6,242 bases of DNA from Nitrospira sp. ST-bin4. Its GTDB lineage: Bacteria > Nitrospirota > Nitrospiria > Nitrospirales > Nitrospiraceae. The position numbers and the translations under genes were made by a program. Numbering within the stretch: the stretch's first letter is position 1; every line of letters begins with the position of its first letter. The notes beneath the pieces are model-generated. The model did not search any database and had not been told where the DNA came from. It was given only the letters and a program-made list of their open reading frames with translations. The DNA lies in NCBI GenBank assembly GCA_002083565.1, contig MSXM01000076.1, forward strand, positions 7,869-14,110, read 5' to 3'. Below, in pieces: positions 1-6,242 of this stretch.

Positions 1-533
1 TCTCCGCTATGGGTGTCCAGATTGCCCGTCGGTTCATCGGCCAATACGAGATCCGGTTTCTGCATCAAGGCCCGCGCCATCGCGACACGCTGTTGTTCGC
101 CGCCGGACAGCTCACCAGGCTTGTGCTGCAGGCGCGCCCCCAATCCTACTTCGGTGAGTAGCGCGGTCGCTTCGGCTTCGACAGAGGCGGGATCCCGCCT
201 CTGGACCAGGGCCGGCATGCCGGCGTTCTCCAGGGCCGTGAACTCCGGCAACAGGTGATGAAACTGGAACACAAAGCCGATGCGCCGATTGCGAAAATCA
301 GCCTGCTGCGTCTCCGTCAGTTGGAATAAATCCTGGCCATCGATGGTTACCGTGCCGCGGCTGGGCTTGTCGAGTGTGCCGATGATATGGAGCAGGGTGC
401 TTTTCCCGGCTCCCGAGGCTCCGACAATAGCGATGAGTTCGCCACGCTTGATCTCAAGGTTGATTCCCTTGAGGACTGGCAGCTCATGGGACCCCATCGA
501 AAAGGACTTGTGAAGATCCGTGACTTTGATCAT
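1..533 (-). CDS. lolD: LolD, lipoprotein-releasing ABC transporter ATPase (partial, 3' end outside window)
   Basis: This is the cytoplasmic ATPase that powers extraction of outer-membrane lipoproteins from the inner membrane together with LolC/LolE permeases. The visible 177 residues start MIKVTDLHKSF. They show Walker A GASGAGKST at 38-46, the Q-loop in GFVFQFHHLLPEFT (Q90), the ABC signature LSGGEQQRVA at 142-151, and Walker B LVLADEPTGNLD at 162-173. The FQFHHLLPEFTALEN stretch is typical of LolD rather than generic MacB/FtsE-type ATPases. About 50 C-terminal residues, including the H-loop histidine, lie beyond the left edge; the lowest full codon is at 3-5. An in-frame ATG at 554, adding MPVDNAP, is an alternative start only 3 nt after the lolC stop. 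Neither start has a clear Shine-Dalgarno sequence, so translational coupling to lolC is likely. The family call is firm; the start is uncertain. Confidence 0.93.
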   Translation of the reverse strand, partial: MIKVTDLHKSFSMGSHELPVLKGINLEIKRGELIAIVGASGAGKSTLLHIIGTLDKPSRGTVTIDGQDLFQLTETQQADFRNRRIGFVFQFHHLLPEFTALENAGMPALVQRRDPASVEAEATALLTEVGLGARLQHKPGELSGGEQQRVAMARALMQKPDLVLADEPTGNLDTHSG

Positions 534-557
534 AGGGGCATTGTCAACCGGCATCGG

Positions 558-1835
558 TCATTCGTAGCGTAATGCTGCGACCGGTTCCAGCTTGGCCGCC
601 TGGTTCGCAGGGTATACGGTCGCGACAAAACTGATCAGGATGGCCGAGCCGGCCACGAGCAGGACGTCCTCGGCCAGCACATGAACGGGAATTTTCGAAA
701 TATAGTAGACGCTCGCGTCGAACGTCCAAAACCGTTCGATCAGCCACAGAAACGTATAGCCCAGCGGGATGCCGATGGCCGTTCCGGAAAACCCGATGAT
801 CAACCCATTCAGCATGAAGATGCGGCGGATGCTGCGCCTGGTCGCGCCCATGGCCTTGAGGATGGCGATTTCTTTCTGCTTTTCCGTGACGATCATCGTG
901 AGTGTGCTCACGATGTTGAACGAGGCCACGATGGTAATCAGAACGAGCAGCAGAAACATCATCGTTTTTTCCAGCTTCAGAGCCGAGAAGAGATTGCGGT
1001 TCATCTGCATCCAATCTCTGGCGCCGTGGCTGAAGCCCAGCTCGTGTTCGATGTTGCGGGCGATCTCGTCGGCGCGGAATACGTCCGTCACCTTCACCTC
1101 GATGCCGGACACGCTGTCTCCCATGTTGAAGAATTTCTGCGCTTCGCCGAGTTCGATATAAGCCAGGGAGGAGTCGTATTCGTACATGCCGGAATGGAAG
1201 AGGCCCACGACGGCGAAGGTGCGAATCTTCGGCACCATGCCCATCGCGCTGATCGGCCCGACGGGAGACACGACGTTAATGATATCGCCGGTAAAGACAC
1301 CCAGCCGGGCCGCCAGTTCTCTGCCGAGAATAATCCCGGGCTTTTCGACCATCTGCGCCTCGCCTTGCGGGTCGTCAACCGGAGCCTGGCGTACCTTGAC
1401 GGGTGTGAGCAGATCGGCCAGTTGTCCCGTCGCCATGTTCTTGGCCAATTCGGTGACCTGGGATTCGCGCTCCGGGTCGATGCCGCGCAGCACGATGCCT
1501 TGCACGCCGGACTGCGTGGTGAGGAGGACCTGGCGGAGCACGAAGGGCGTTGCGGCGACGACTTCCGGGACCGTTCGTATTTTCTCTACGAGCGGATCGT
1601 ACTCCGTCATATTTTCTTTCATCCGCTCCTGCACGATGATATGGGCCGTGGTCCCGAGAATCTTGGCCTGAATATCTTCCTTGAAACCGGTCATGATGCC
1701 GACGGTGCCGATCAGCGCCGCCACGCCCAGCGTGATGCCGGCGATGGAAACGAATGTATTGAGCGAAATGGTCCGATTGCGGCGCTTGGCGCGCAGGTAC
1801 CGGAGCCCGACGAAAATCTCATAAGGGAGGGCCAT
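558..1835 (-). CDS. lolC: LolC/LolE-family lipoprotein-releasing system permease
   Basis: This is the inner-membrane permease of the Lol ABC complex, which takes mature lipoproteins from the outer leaflet of the inner membrane and passes them to the carrier LolA. The 425 residues are close to E. coli LolC and LolE (about 400-414). The layout is that of the family: a short cytoplasmic N-terminus (MALPYEIFVGLRYLRAKRR), TM1 at about 28-50, a large periplasmic domain at about 51-290, then TM2 (about 293-315), TM3 (about 339-366) and TM4 (about 391-410). The cytoplasmic loop EKQKEIAILKAMGAT at about 318-332 is the strongly conserved FtsX/LolCE-type segment after TM2. The ATG lies 2 nt after the lysS TAG and is preceded by a weak purine stretch (TGAGAAA), so it is probably coupled to lysS. 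The stop is TGA, and lolD continues in the same reading frame. Only one such permease is visible; whether a second lies downstream, or this one acts as a homodimer, cannot be told here. LolC versus LolE is not resolved. Confidence 0.93.
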   Translation of the reverse strand: MALPYEIFVGLRYLRAKRRNRTISLNTFVSIAGITLGVAALIGTVGIMTGFKEDIQAKILGTTAHIIVQERMKENMTEYDPLVEKIRTVPEVVAATPFVLRQVLLTTQSGVQGIVLRGIDPERESQVTELAKNMATGQLADLLTPVKVRQAPVDDPQGEAQMVEKPGIILGRELAARLGVFTGDIINVVSPVGPISAMGMVPKIRTFAVVGLFHSGMYEYDSSLAYIELGEAQKFFNMGDSVSGIEVKVTDVFRADEIARNIEHELGFSHGARDWMQMNRNLFSALKLEKTMMFLLLVLITIVASFNIVSTLTMIVTEKQKEIAILKAMGATRRSIRRIFMLNGLIIGFSGTAIGIPLGYTFLWLIERFWTFDASVYYISKIPVHVLAEDVLLVAGSAILISFVATVYPANQAAKLEPVAALRYE

Positions 1836-1837
1836 CG

Positions 1838-3319
1838 CTATTTCTCAGGCCTTAATTGAGGGAAGAGCACTACATCGCGAATAGAGGCCTGATTGGTGAA
1901 GAGCATGATCAGGCGATCGATGCCGATGCCTTCACCGGCTGTCGGGGGCATACCGAACTCCAGCGCGCGGAGAAAGTCCTCGTCAACGAGATGGGCTTCT
2001 TCATCCCCTGCCTCCCGCTGGGCCGCCTGGCCCTCGAATCGCTCTCGCTGATCCAAAGGGTCGTTCAACTCGGAGAACGCATTGGCGATTTCCCTGCCTG
2101 CGATGTAGAGCTCGAACCGGTCGGTGAGCGAGGGGTCCGAGTCCTTGCGTCTGGCCAGCGGCGAAATTTCGATGGGGTAGTCCGTGATAAACGTAGGCTG
2201 CTGGAGATTGGGCTCGACGGTTTCCTCGAAAATGGCATTCACGATATTGAAGAGCGAATCATCTGAATCGACCGGTACGTTGAGGCGCCGGGCTGCGGCC
2301 AGCGCCTGGGTGCGATCGCTCAGGACGGCGGGATCGAGCTTGTTCACCTCGATGATCGACTGGTGGTACGACCAGCGCCTCCACGGGGGGGCCAGCGTGA
2401 TCTGCTGGCCCTGATACTCGATGACGGTCTTGCCGAGAATCTGCTGGGCCAGTGAGGAGACCATTTCTTCGGTCAGTACGATCAGGTCATGGTAGTCCGC
2501 GTAAGAGACGTAAAACTCCAGCATCGTGAATTCGGGATTGTGAATCGTCGAGATGCCCTCGTTCCGAAAGTTCCGGTTGATCTCGAACACCCGTGGAAAT
2601 CCGCCGACGATCAGGCGCTTCAAGTACAGCTCCGGCGCGATGCGTAAATATAAATCGACGCCAAGCGCATTGTGATGCGTGACAAACGGCTTGGCTGTCG
2701 CGCCGCCTGGAATCGGATGCATCATCGGCGTCTCGACTTCCAGGAATCCCCGTTCGATCAGAAAGGCCCGGATGCCGGCGATGATCCTGCTTCTGGTCGC
2801 GAAGATCTGATGGACCTCGGGGTTGGCAATGAGGTCAACGTAGCGCTGGCGATAGCGGGTCTCAACATCTGTTAACCCGTGCCACTTTTCCGGGAGCGGA
2901 CGGAGCGCTTTGCTGAGAAACGTTAATTGATGTACCTCGACTGTAAATTCATTTGTCTTGGTGCGAAAGAGTACCCCGGTCACGCCGATCCAGTCTCCGA
3001 GATCGAGCTGCTCCGTGACGGTGTAGGCCTGCTCGGAGAGCAAATCCTTCTTGAGGTAGACTTGTAGGCGGTCTGATCCGTCTTGCAGCACGGCAAAGCC
3101 GGCCTTTCCAAAACGGCGCAGGGCCACCACGCGGCCTGCGATAGTGCAGGGAATCTTCTCCTGCTCCAAGACCTCTTTGGTCTTCTCGCCGTGCAGCTTG
3201 ATGAGCAGGCCGGCCCGGTCTTTGACTTCGAAGCGCGCCCCGTACGGAGCCACGCCCGCCTGGCGGAGGTGATCGAGCTTCTTGATCCGTTGTTGTCGCT
3301 GTTCGTTCAGTTCATCCAT
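1838..3319 (-). CDS. lysS: Lysyl-tRNA synthetase, class II
   Basis: This enzyme charges tRNA-Lys with lysine using ATP in the cytoplasm. The protein is 493 residues from MDELNEQRQQRIKKLDHLRQ, close to the roughly 505 of E. coli LysS. An N-terminal anticodon-binding OB fold spans about 55-138 (CTIAGRVVALRRFGKAGFAVLQD). The class II catalytic core follows: motif 1 around 184-205 (FLIERGFLEVETPMM), motif 2 at 241-255 (FPRVFEINRNFRNEG), and motif 3 at 462-469 (GEGIGIDR) just before the C-terminus. The signature stretches THHNALGVDLYLRIAPELYLKRL and QPTFITDYPIEISPLARR are strongly LysRS-like. The same frame stays open 103 codons upstream to 3628, but that extension overlaps prfB and runs through an intergenic repeat, so I start at the ATG at 3319. 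No Shine-Dalgarno sequence is visible before this ATG. The stop is TAG, 2 nt before lolC. No key residue appears to be missing. Confidence 0.96.
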   Translation of the reverse strand: MDELNEQRQQRIKKLDHLRQAGVAPYGARFEVKDRAGLLIKLHGEKTKEVLEQEKIPCTIAGRVVALRRFGKAGFAVLQDGSDRLQVYLKKDLLSEQAYTVTEQLDLGDWIGVTGVLFRTKTNEFTVEVHQLTFLSKALRPLPEKWHGLTDVETRYRQRYVDLIANPEVHQIFATRSRIIAGIRAFLIERGFLEVETPMMHPIPGGATAKPFVTHHNALGVDLYLRIAPELYLKRLIVGGFPRVFEINRNFRNEGISTIHNPEFTMLEFYVSYADYHDLIVLTEEMVSSLAQQILGKTVIEYQGQQITLAPPWRRWSYHQSIIEVNKLDPAVLSDRTQALAAARRLNVPVDSDDSLFNIVNAIFEETVEPNLQQPTFITDYPIEISPLARRKDSDPSLTDRFELYIAGREIANAFSELNDPLDQRERFEGQAAQREAGDEEAHLVDEDFLRALEFGMPPTAGEGIGIDRLIMLFTNQASIRDVVLFPQLRPEK

Positions 3320-3320
3320 A

Positions 3321-3412
3321 ATTGGTCTGTCTGGTCTGTTTGGTCTATTTTGTTTGTCTGGTTCGTCTGGTCTGTTCTGCCGGTCTGAACCAGATAGACC
3401 AGACAGACCAAG
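3321..3412. repeat. 9-bp minisatellite with an inverted segment, prfB-lysS intergenic
   Basis: Almost the whole 110-nt gap between prfB and lysS is built from one 9-bp unit, plus-strand consensus TCTGGTCTG. Six units lie in perfect register at 3321-3374: attggtctg, tctggtctg, tttggtcta, ttttgtttg, tctggttcg, tctggtctg. A seventh is degenerate (3375-3383). At about 3386 the orientation flips. On the minus strand, units cttggtctg (3412-3404), tctggtcta (3403-3395) and tctggttca (3394-3386) follow each other. The result is a strand-asymmetric palindromic array. The 9-bp period is a multiple of three, which explains why a lysS-frame ORF reads through it. The repeat is seen directly; its origin and function are unknown. 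I see no transposase, terminal inverted repeats or target duplication. Confidence 0.9.
3322..3411 (-). promoter_or_regulatory. Potential long hairpin in front of lysS start
   Basis: Arms 3322-3337 and 3396-3411 are perfectly complementary over 16 bp. Extended to 3322-3344 with 3389-3411, 21 of 23 positions match, leaving a loop of about 44 nt. Because the arms are made of repeat units, other registers exist: gtctggtct at 3365-3373 also pairs with 3396-3404, giving a shorter, mutually exclusive hairpin. In the mRNA the downstream arm ends 2 nt before the lysS ATG, where a ribosome would load. There is no U-run after it, so it does not look like an intrinsic terminator. A role in limiting lysS translation, mRNA processing or transcript stability is inference only. 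Confidence 0.5.
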
Positions 3413-3429
3413 CACCAGAGAAACAGTTC

Positions 3430-4579
3430 TTACAGGTCGTCGTCCGGTCCGCCGACGGGTTGTGCCGGGACACTTCCCTTGACAAGCTTCCTCTTCAAAT
3501 AGGCCTCGATGAATCCGTCGATATCGCCGTCCATGACGGAGGAGACATCGCCGGTTTCGTGGGCGGTCCGGTGGTCTTTCACCATCTGATAGGGCTGGAA
3601 CACATAGGACCGGATCTGGCTGCCCCACGCGATGTCCTTCTTTTCTCCGACGATCGCGTTGAATTCCGCTTCTTTCTTCTGCTGTTCCCGCTCATACAGA
3701 CGCGCCTTCAAAATTTTCATCGCCCCGTTTCTGTTCTGCAGCTGCGAGCGCTCGTTCTGGCATTGCACGACGATGCCGGTCGGCAGGTGCGTGATGCGGA
3801 TCGCTGTTTCGACCTTGTTGACGTTTTGGCCGCCGGCGCCGCCCGCGCGGAATGTGTCGATTCTCAGGTCTTTATCCTCGATCGCGACGTCGATGTCTTC
3901 ACTCAACTCCGGATAGACGAATACCGAGGCGAATGAGGTATGCCGCCGTTTGTTGGAGTCGAACGGGGAGATGCGCACCAGGCGGTGGACACCGGCCTCT
4001 GCCTTTAAATACCCGTAGGCATAGGGGCCGGTAATCGAGAGGGTCGCGCTCTTGACGCCGGCTTCGTCACCGGCCAGCAGATCCAAGGTCTCGACCTTGA
4101 ACTTTTTGGTTTCCGCCCACCGCACATACATGCGCAGCAGCATTTGCGCCCAGTCCTGGGATTCTGTTCCGCCGGCGCCCGGATGAACTTCGAGAATCGC
4201 GTTGTTCGGATCCAGCTCGCCCGACAACAGCATTTCCACACGCAACGCTGCAAGGCGGGGCTCCAGCCGGTTCAGCTCCGCCGTCAGCTCTTGTTCGAGC
4301 GCGGCATCGCCGCTTTCGGTCGCCAGTTCCAGGAGGGCGTTCAGATCACCCAGCTTGGATTCGACGTCGCGCCATGTTGCCAGTTCGCGCTCGATTGTCG
4401 CTTTCTTTCGGCTGACAGCGGCGGCGGCGCGGGCATCGCTCCAAAAATTGGGCTGCCCCATCTGGGCTTCCAGCTCTTCCAGGTCGGCGGTCATGCGGGC
4501 GAGGTCAAAGATGCCCCCGTAACTCGGAGACTTGCTCTCCGATGGCGCGGACACGGACTTGCACGTAATCAAACAACAT
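3430..4579 (-). CDS. prfB: Peptide chain release factor 2 (RF2), made by programmed +1 frameshift
   Basis: RF2 recognises UGA and UAA in the ribosomal A site and triggers peptide release. Translation starts at the ATG at 4579, 11 nt after a GGGAGG Shine-Dalgarno, and reads MLFDYVQVRVRAIGEQVSEL then RGHL to an in-frame TGA at codon 25 (4507-4505). A +1 shift at CTT TGA C moves into the main frame (DLARMTADLEELEAQ...), giving about 382 residues against 365 in E. coli. The SPF stop-codon recognition tripeptide (ISPFDSNKRRHTSFASV) is at about 204-206 and the catalytic GGQ (RAGGAGGQNVNKVET) at about 249-251, almost exactly the E. coli positions. SPF rather than PxT identifies RF2, not RF1. The downstream frame alone has an ATG at 4572 (MITCKSV), but this lacks the RF2 N-terminus and is not the start. 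The last residues (KGSVPAQPVGGPDDDL) form a short acidic tail. The stop is TAA, so it does not depend on UGA. Confidence 0.96.
4504..4519 (-). promoter_or_regulatory. Programmed +1 ribosomal frameshift site of prfB
   Basis: In the 0 frame the minus strand reads CGG GGG CAT CTT TGA C. The slippery codon CTT is at 4510-4508, the stop TGA at 4507-4505 and the following C at 4504. The SD-like CGGGGG at 4519-4514 sits exactly three nucleotides before CTT, as in E. coli prfB (AGGGGG TAT CTT TGA C). When RF2 is scarce, the ribosome pauses at the UGA, CTT re-pairs one base forward, and reading continues with GAC (Asp). When RF2 is plentiful, translation ends after 24 residues. The sequence is seen directly; the mechanism is established for the family. 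Confidence 0.96.
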
Positions 4580-4590
4580 TGAACGATCTT

Positions 4591-4596
4591 CCTCCC
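4591..4596 (-). promoter_or_regulatory. Shine-Dalgarno sequence that fixes the prfB start
   Basis: GGGAGG lies in the 18-nt gap between the lnt TAA (4600-4598) and the ATG at 4579, with an 11-nt spacer. It is the clearest ribosome binding site in the window. It supports the ATG at 4579 as the prfB start rather than the ATG at 4572 in the other frame. Confidence 0.8.
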
Positions 4597-4597
4597 G

Positions 4598-6220
4598 TTA
4601 CGCGGGCTCGATAGCGGTTGTGCCGGGGGCGGGTTCCTCCGTGCGGAAGTAACCGTACAGGCACAGAAACGCGCAGATTATAGCACAGCCGTAGGCAAAC
4701 ACATCTCCGTAGTAGCTATAAAAAGTGCGGGAGTTCCTGATCGGGATTGCGGCTTTCAGCGCATGTTCCGTGAACAGGGGCGTCGCATCCAGGATGCGGC
4801 CGTACGGATCGATGAAGCCTGAAATTCCGGTGTTGGCGGAACGCGCGAAGGCCAGATGGTTTTCCACTGAACGGAAGACGACCATGGAAAAATGTTGCGC
4901 AGGTGCCGACGATGGCCCGAACCAGCCGTCATTGGTGATGGTGACAAGAAACTCCGCGCCGTTGTCCGCAAATCGCCGGACCAGGTCAGGGAAGATCACT
5001 TCATAGCAAATGGCCACACCGAACTTCACGGGCCGCGAGCCGGCCGGACTGCCGCCGCGCAACGACTTGGGTGTAAACGACAAAATCGTCGGACCCGGCC
5101 CTGCTTCGAAATCGCCGATCCCTTCCACCAACTTGTCGAGAAAGAACAGCAGCGACGATTTCAGTGGAATATATTCTCCGAACGGCACGAGATGGTGCTT
5201 GTCGTACCGGCCGAGCAGGGTGCCGTCTGTCCCCAACAGATAGGCGCTGTTCAAGAGATAGGGTCTACGGTCCGGATAGAATCGTAACGCCGGGCTTCCA
5301 GTGAGGATCGGCGCTTGTGCCCGGGCCGCCCACTCAATGAGCTTCATTTGGTAGTCCTGCTCCCGTTCCAGGACGAACGGCGTTGCCGCTTCCGGCCAGA
5401 CGACCAGGTCTGTGCCGATGCCCAGCTTGGCGGTCAGCCGCTCGAATCGCTGCATGGTCTCATCGCGGTACTCGGCATCCCATTTCACGGCCTGGTCGAT
5501 GTTGGGTTGCACGACTCCCACGGTAACGGAGAATTTTGACTGTGTGGGGTTTCCCTCCATCAACACGGAAGAGCTATAGAGCCATGACAGCACCATGAGG
5601 ACTGCCGTGGTCGTGAGCAACTCCCATGGGAGCTTGACCGGGTGAAAACCACGAAAGAAGGGCATCAACCATAAGATCAGCTCGGCAATCGCCAGGTTGA
5701 CCAGTACGATCAGGAAGGAGACGCCATAGACCCCTGTGTGATCCGCAATCTGAATCAGATCCAGATTCTGGTATTGCGAATAGCCAAGAAGGCACCAGGG
5801 AAGGCCCGAGAGAGCATAGGTGCGGACCAGCTCAAGCGTGACCCAGATGCAGGGGGCGAAGAAAATCCCATAGCGCGGGATCAGCTCCCGCAGCCAGACG
5901 ACGGCCAGACTGTAGAACCCGACATAGAGTCCGAGATAGGCGGTCAGCAGCAAGAGGATGGCGTAGCTGACGGGGAGGGGAACCTTGCCGTAGGTCGTCA
6001 TGGCCGTGACGACCCATTCCATGATGCCGGTAAATCCGATAAGGCCGGTCAGCCATCCGATCCAAAAGGCGCGCCGCCGGGAGCACTGATCGAGGGCCAG
6101 ATGCAGCGGAATCAGGGCGGCCCAGGCCAGCAACCCGAATTCAAAGTTGGGAAAGCACAGCGGTAATAAGACACCGCTCGCGCAGGCAAAGAGGATCTGG
6201 CGCGAACGAGGCAGGTCCAT
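4598..6220 (-). CDS. lnt: Apolipoprotein N-acyltransferase
   Basis: Lnt transfers an acyl chain from a phospholipid to the N-terminal cysteine of diacylated apolipoproteins, the last step of lipoprotein maturation in the inner membrane. The 540 residues are slightly longer than E. coli Lnt (512). An N-terminal membrane region with several hydrophobic helices covers about 7-217. A periplasmic carbon-nitrogen hydrolase (nitrilase) domain follows from about 230 to 495, then a C-terminal helix at about 503-524. The catalytic triad is visible: E277 in VVWPEAATPF, K341 in RYDKHHLVPFGEY and C405 in AICYEVIFPDL. NDGWFGPSSAPAQHF and RSANTGISGFID are further Lnt hallmarks. The ATG at 6220 is the first of the open frame and gives a normal N-terminus, but I see no clear Shine-Dalgarno. 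A TAG at 6229-6227 could end an upstream gene 6 nt away, suggesting coupling; too little sequence remains to tell. The stop is TAA, 18 nt before prfB. Confidence 0.95.
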   Translation of the reverse strand: MDLPRSRQILFACASGVLLPLCFPNFEFGLLAWAALIPLHLALDQCSRRRAFWIGWLTGLIGFTGIMEWVVTAMTTYGKVPLPVSYAILLLLTAYLGLYVGFYSLAVVWLRELIPRYGIFFAPCIWVTLELVRTYALSGLPWCLLGYSQYQNLDLIQIADHTGVYGVSFLIVLVNLAIAELILWLMPFFRGFHPVKLPWELLTTTAVLMVLSWLYSSSVLMEGNPTQSKFSVTVGVVQPNIDQAVKWDAEYRDETMQRFERLTAKLGIGTDLVVWPEAATPFVLEREQDYQMKLIEWAARAQAPILTGSPALRFYPDRRPYLLNSAYLLGTDGTLLGRYDKHHLVPFGEYIPLKSSLLFFLDKLVEGIGDFEAGPGPTILSFTPKSLRGGSPAGSRPVKFGVAICYEVIFPDLVRRFADNGAEFLVTITNDGWFGPSSAPAQHFSMVVFRSVENHLAFARSANTGISGFIDPYGRILDATPLFTEHALKAAIPIRNSRTFYSYYGDVFAYGCAIICAFLCLYGYFRTEEPAPGTTAIEPA

Positions 6221-6242
6221 TGCGGGCTACGATAGCGAAAGC

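Noticed and set aside
544..561. Start codon overlapping the lolC stop (ATGA at 561-558)
   Set aside because: That ATG opens a frame that ends after MTDAG at the TGA at 546-544 and does not lead into lolD.
681..1859. A 392-codon plus-strand open frame opposite lolC
   Set aside because: It lies antisense over a gene with clear family motifs. Its product is rich in H, D, R and G with no domain I recognise, as expected for a shadow frame in GC-rich DNA.
3322..3411. Rho-independent terminator between prfB and lysS
   Set aside because: The stem is long, but the loop is about 44 nt, the stem is not GC-dense and no U-tract follows it in the mRNA; the next bases are AATTATGG.
3320..3628. 103-codon N-terminal extension of the lysS frame
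   Set aside because: It overlaps the prfB 3' end in another frame and then reads through the 9-bp repeat. LysS homologues begin near MDELNEQ, so the ATG at 3319 fits the family length.
4570..4572. ATG at 4572 as prfB start (MITCKSV...)
   Set aside because: Its first 22 residues do not resemble RF2. The ATG at 4579 has a good Shine-Dalgarno and a proper RF2 N-terminus joined through the frameshift site.
5738..6166. 142-codon plus-strand open frame opposite lnt
   Set aside because: It is antisense to the membrane region of Lnt, with no ribosome binding site or recognisable domain; a shadow frame.
4602..6237. Near-identical short sequence at both ends of lnt (CGCTATCG, then AGCCCGC, at 4602-4616 and 6222-6237)
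   Set aside because: It is 15 of 16 bases with one indel. The lower copy is coding sequence at the lnt C-terminus, no mobile element is nearby, and chance similarity is plausible at this length.

Overview
The window holds part of one apparent co-directional operon, entirely on the minus strand. Read in the direction of transcription (high to low coordinates) the order is lnt (apolipoprotein N-acyltransferase), prfB (peptide chain release factor 2), lysS (class II lysyl-tRNA synthetase), a lolC/lolE-family permease gene, and lolD (ABC ATPase), which runs off the left edge. Junctions are tight: 18 nt between lnt and prfB, 110 nt between prfB and lysS, 2 nt between lysS and lolC, and 3 or 24 nt between lolC and lolD depending on the lolD start. 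I see no tRNA, rRNA, CRISPR array, insertion sequence or plus-strand gene. The long plus-strand open frames are shadows of the minus-strand genes.

The organism is a diderm (Gram-negative type) bacterium, because Lnt and Lol proteins serve an outer membrane fed with triacylated lipoproteins. The DNA is moderately GC-rich. The protein style and the TCTGGTCTG-type intergenic repeat give me an unverified impression of Nitrospirota (Nitrospira-like); no marker in the window proves this.

Functionally the window joins two themes. Lnt adds the third acyl chain to lipoproteins in the inner membrane. LolC/E and LolD belong to the ABC complex that extracts such lipoproteins and hands them to the periplasmic carrier. 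Between them sit two translation genes, prfB and lysS, a pair that is also adjacent in E. coli.

Two features go beyond plain gene calls. First, prfB is not a simple open frame: its real start is an ATG at 4579 in another frame, and the protein is completed only by a programmed +1 frameshift at CTT TGA C (4504-4510) behind an SD-like CGGGGG. This is the classic RF2 autoregulatory switch. Second, the 110-nt prfB-lysS gap is filled by a 9-bp minisatellite (consensus TCTGGTCTG on the plus strand), followed by three units in the opposite orientation. The RNA could therefore fold into a long hairpin ending 2 nt before the lysS start codon, which has no visible Shine-Dalgarno sequence. I found no convincing wholly new system. 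The repeat hairpin is the least explained element, and the frameshift is a known mechanism that a simple ORF call gets wrong.
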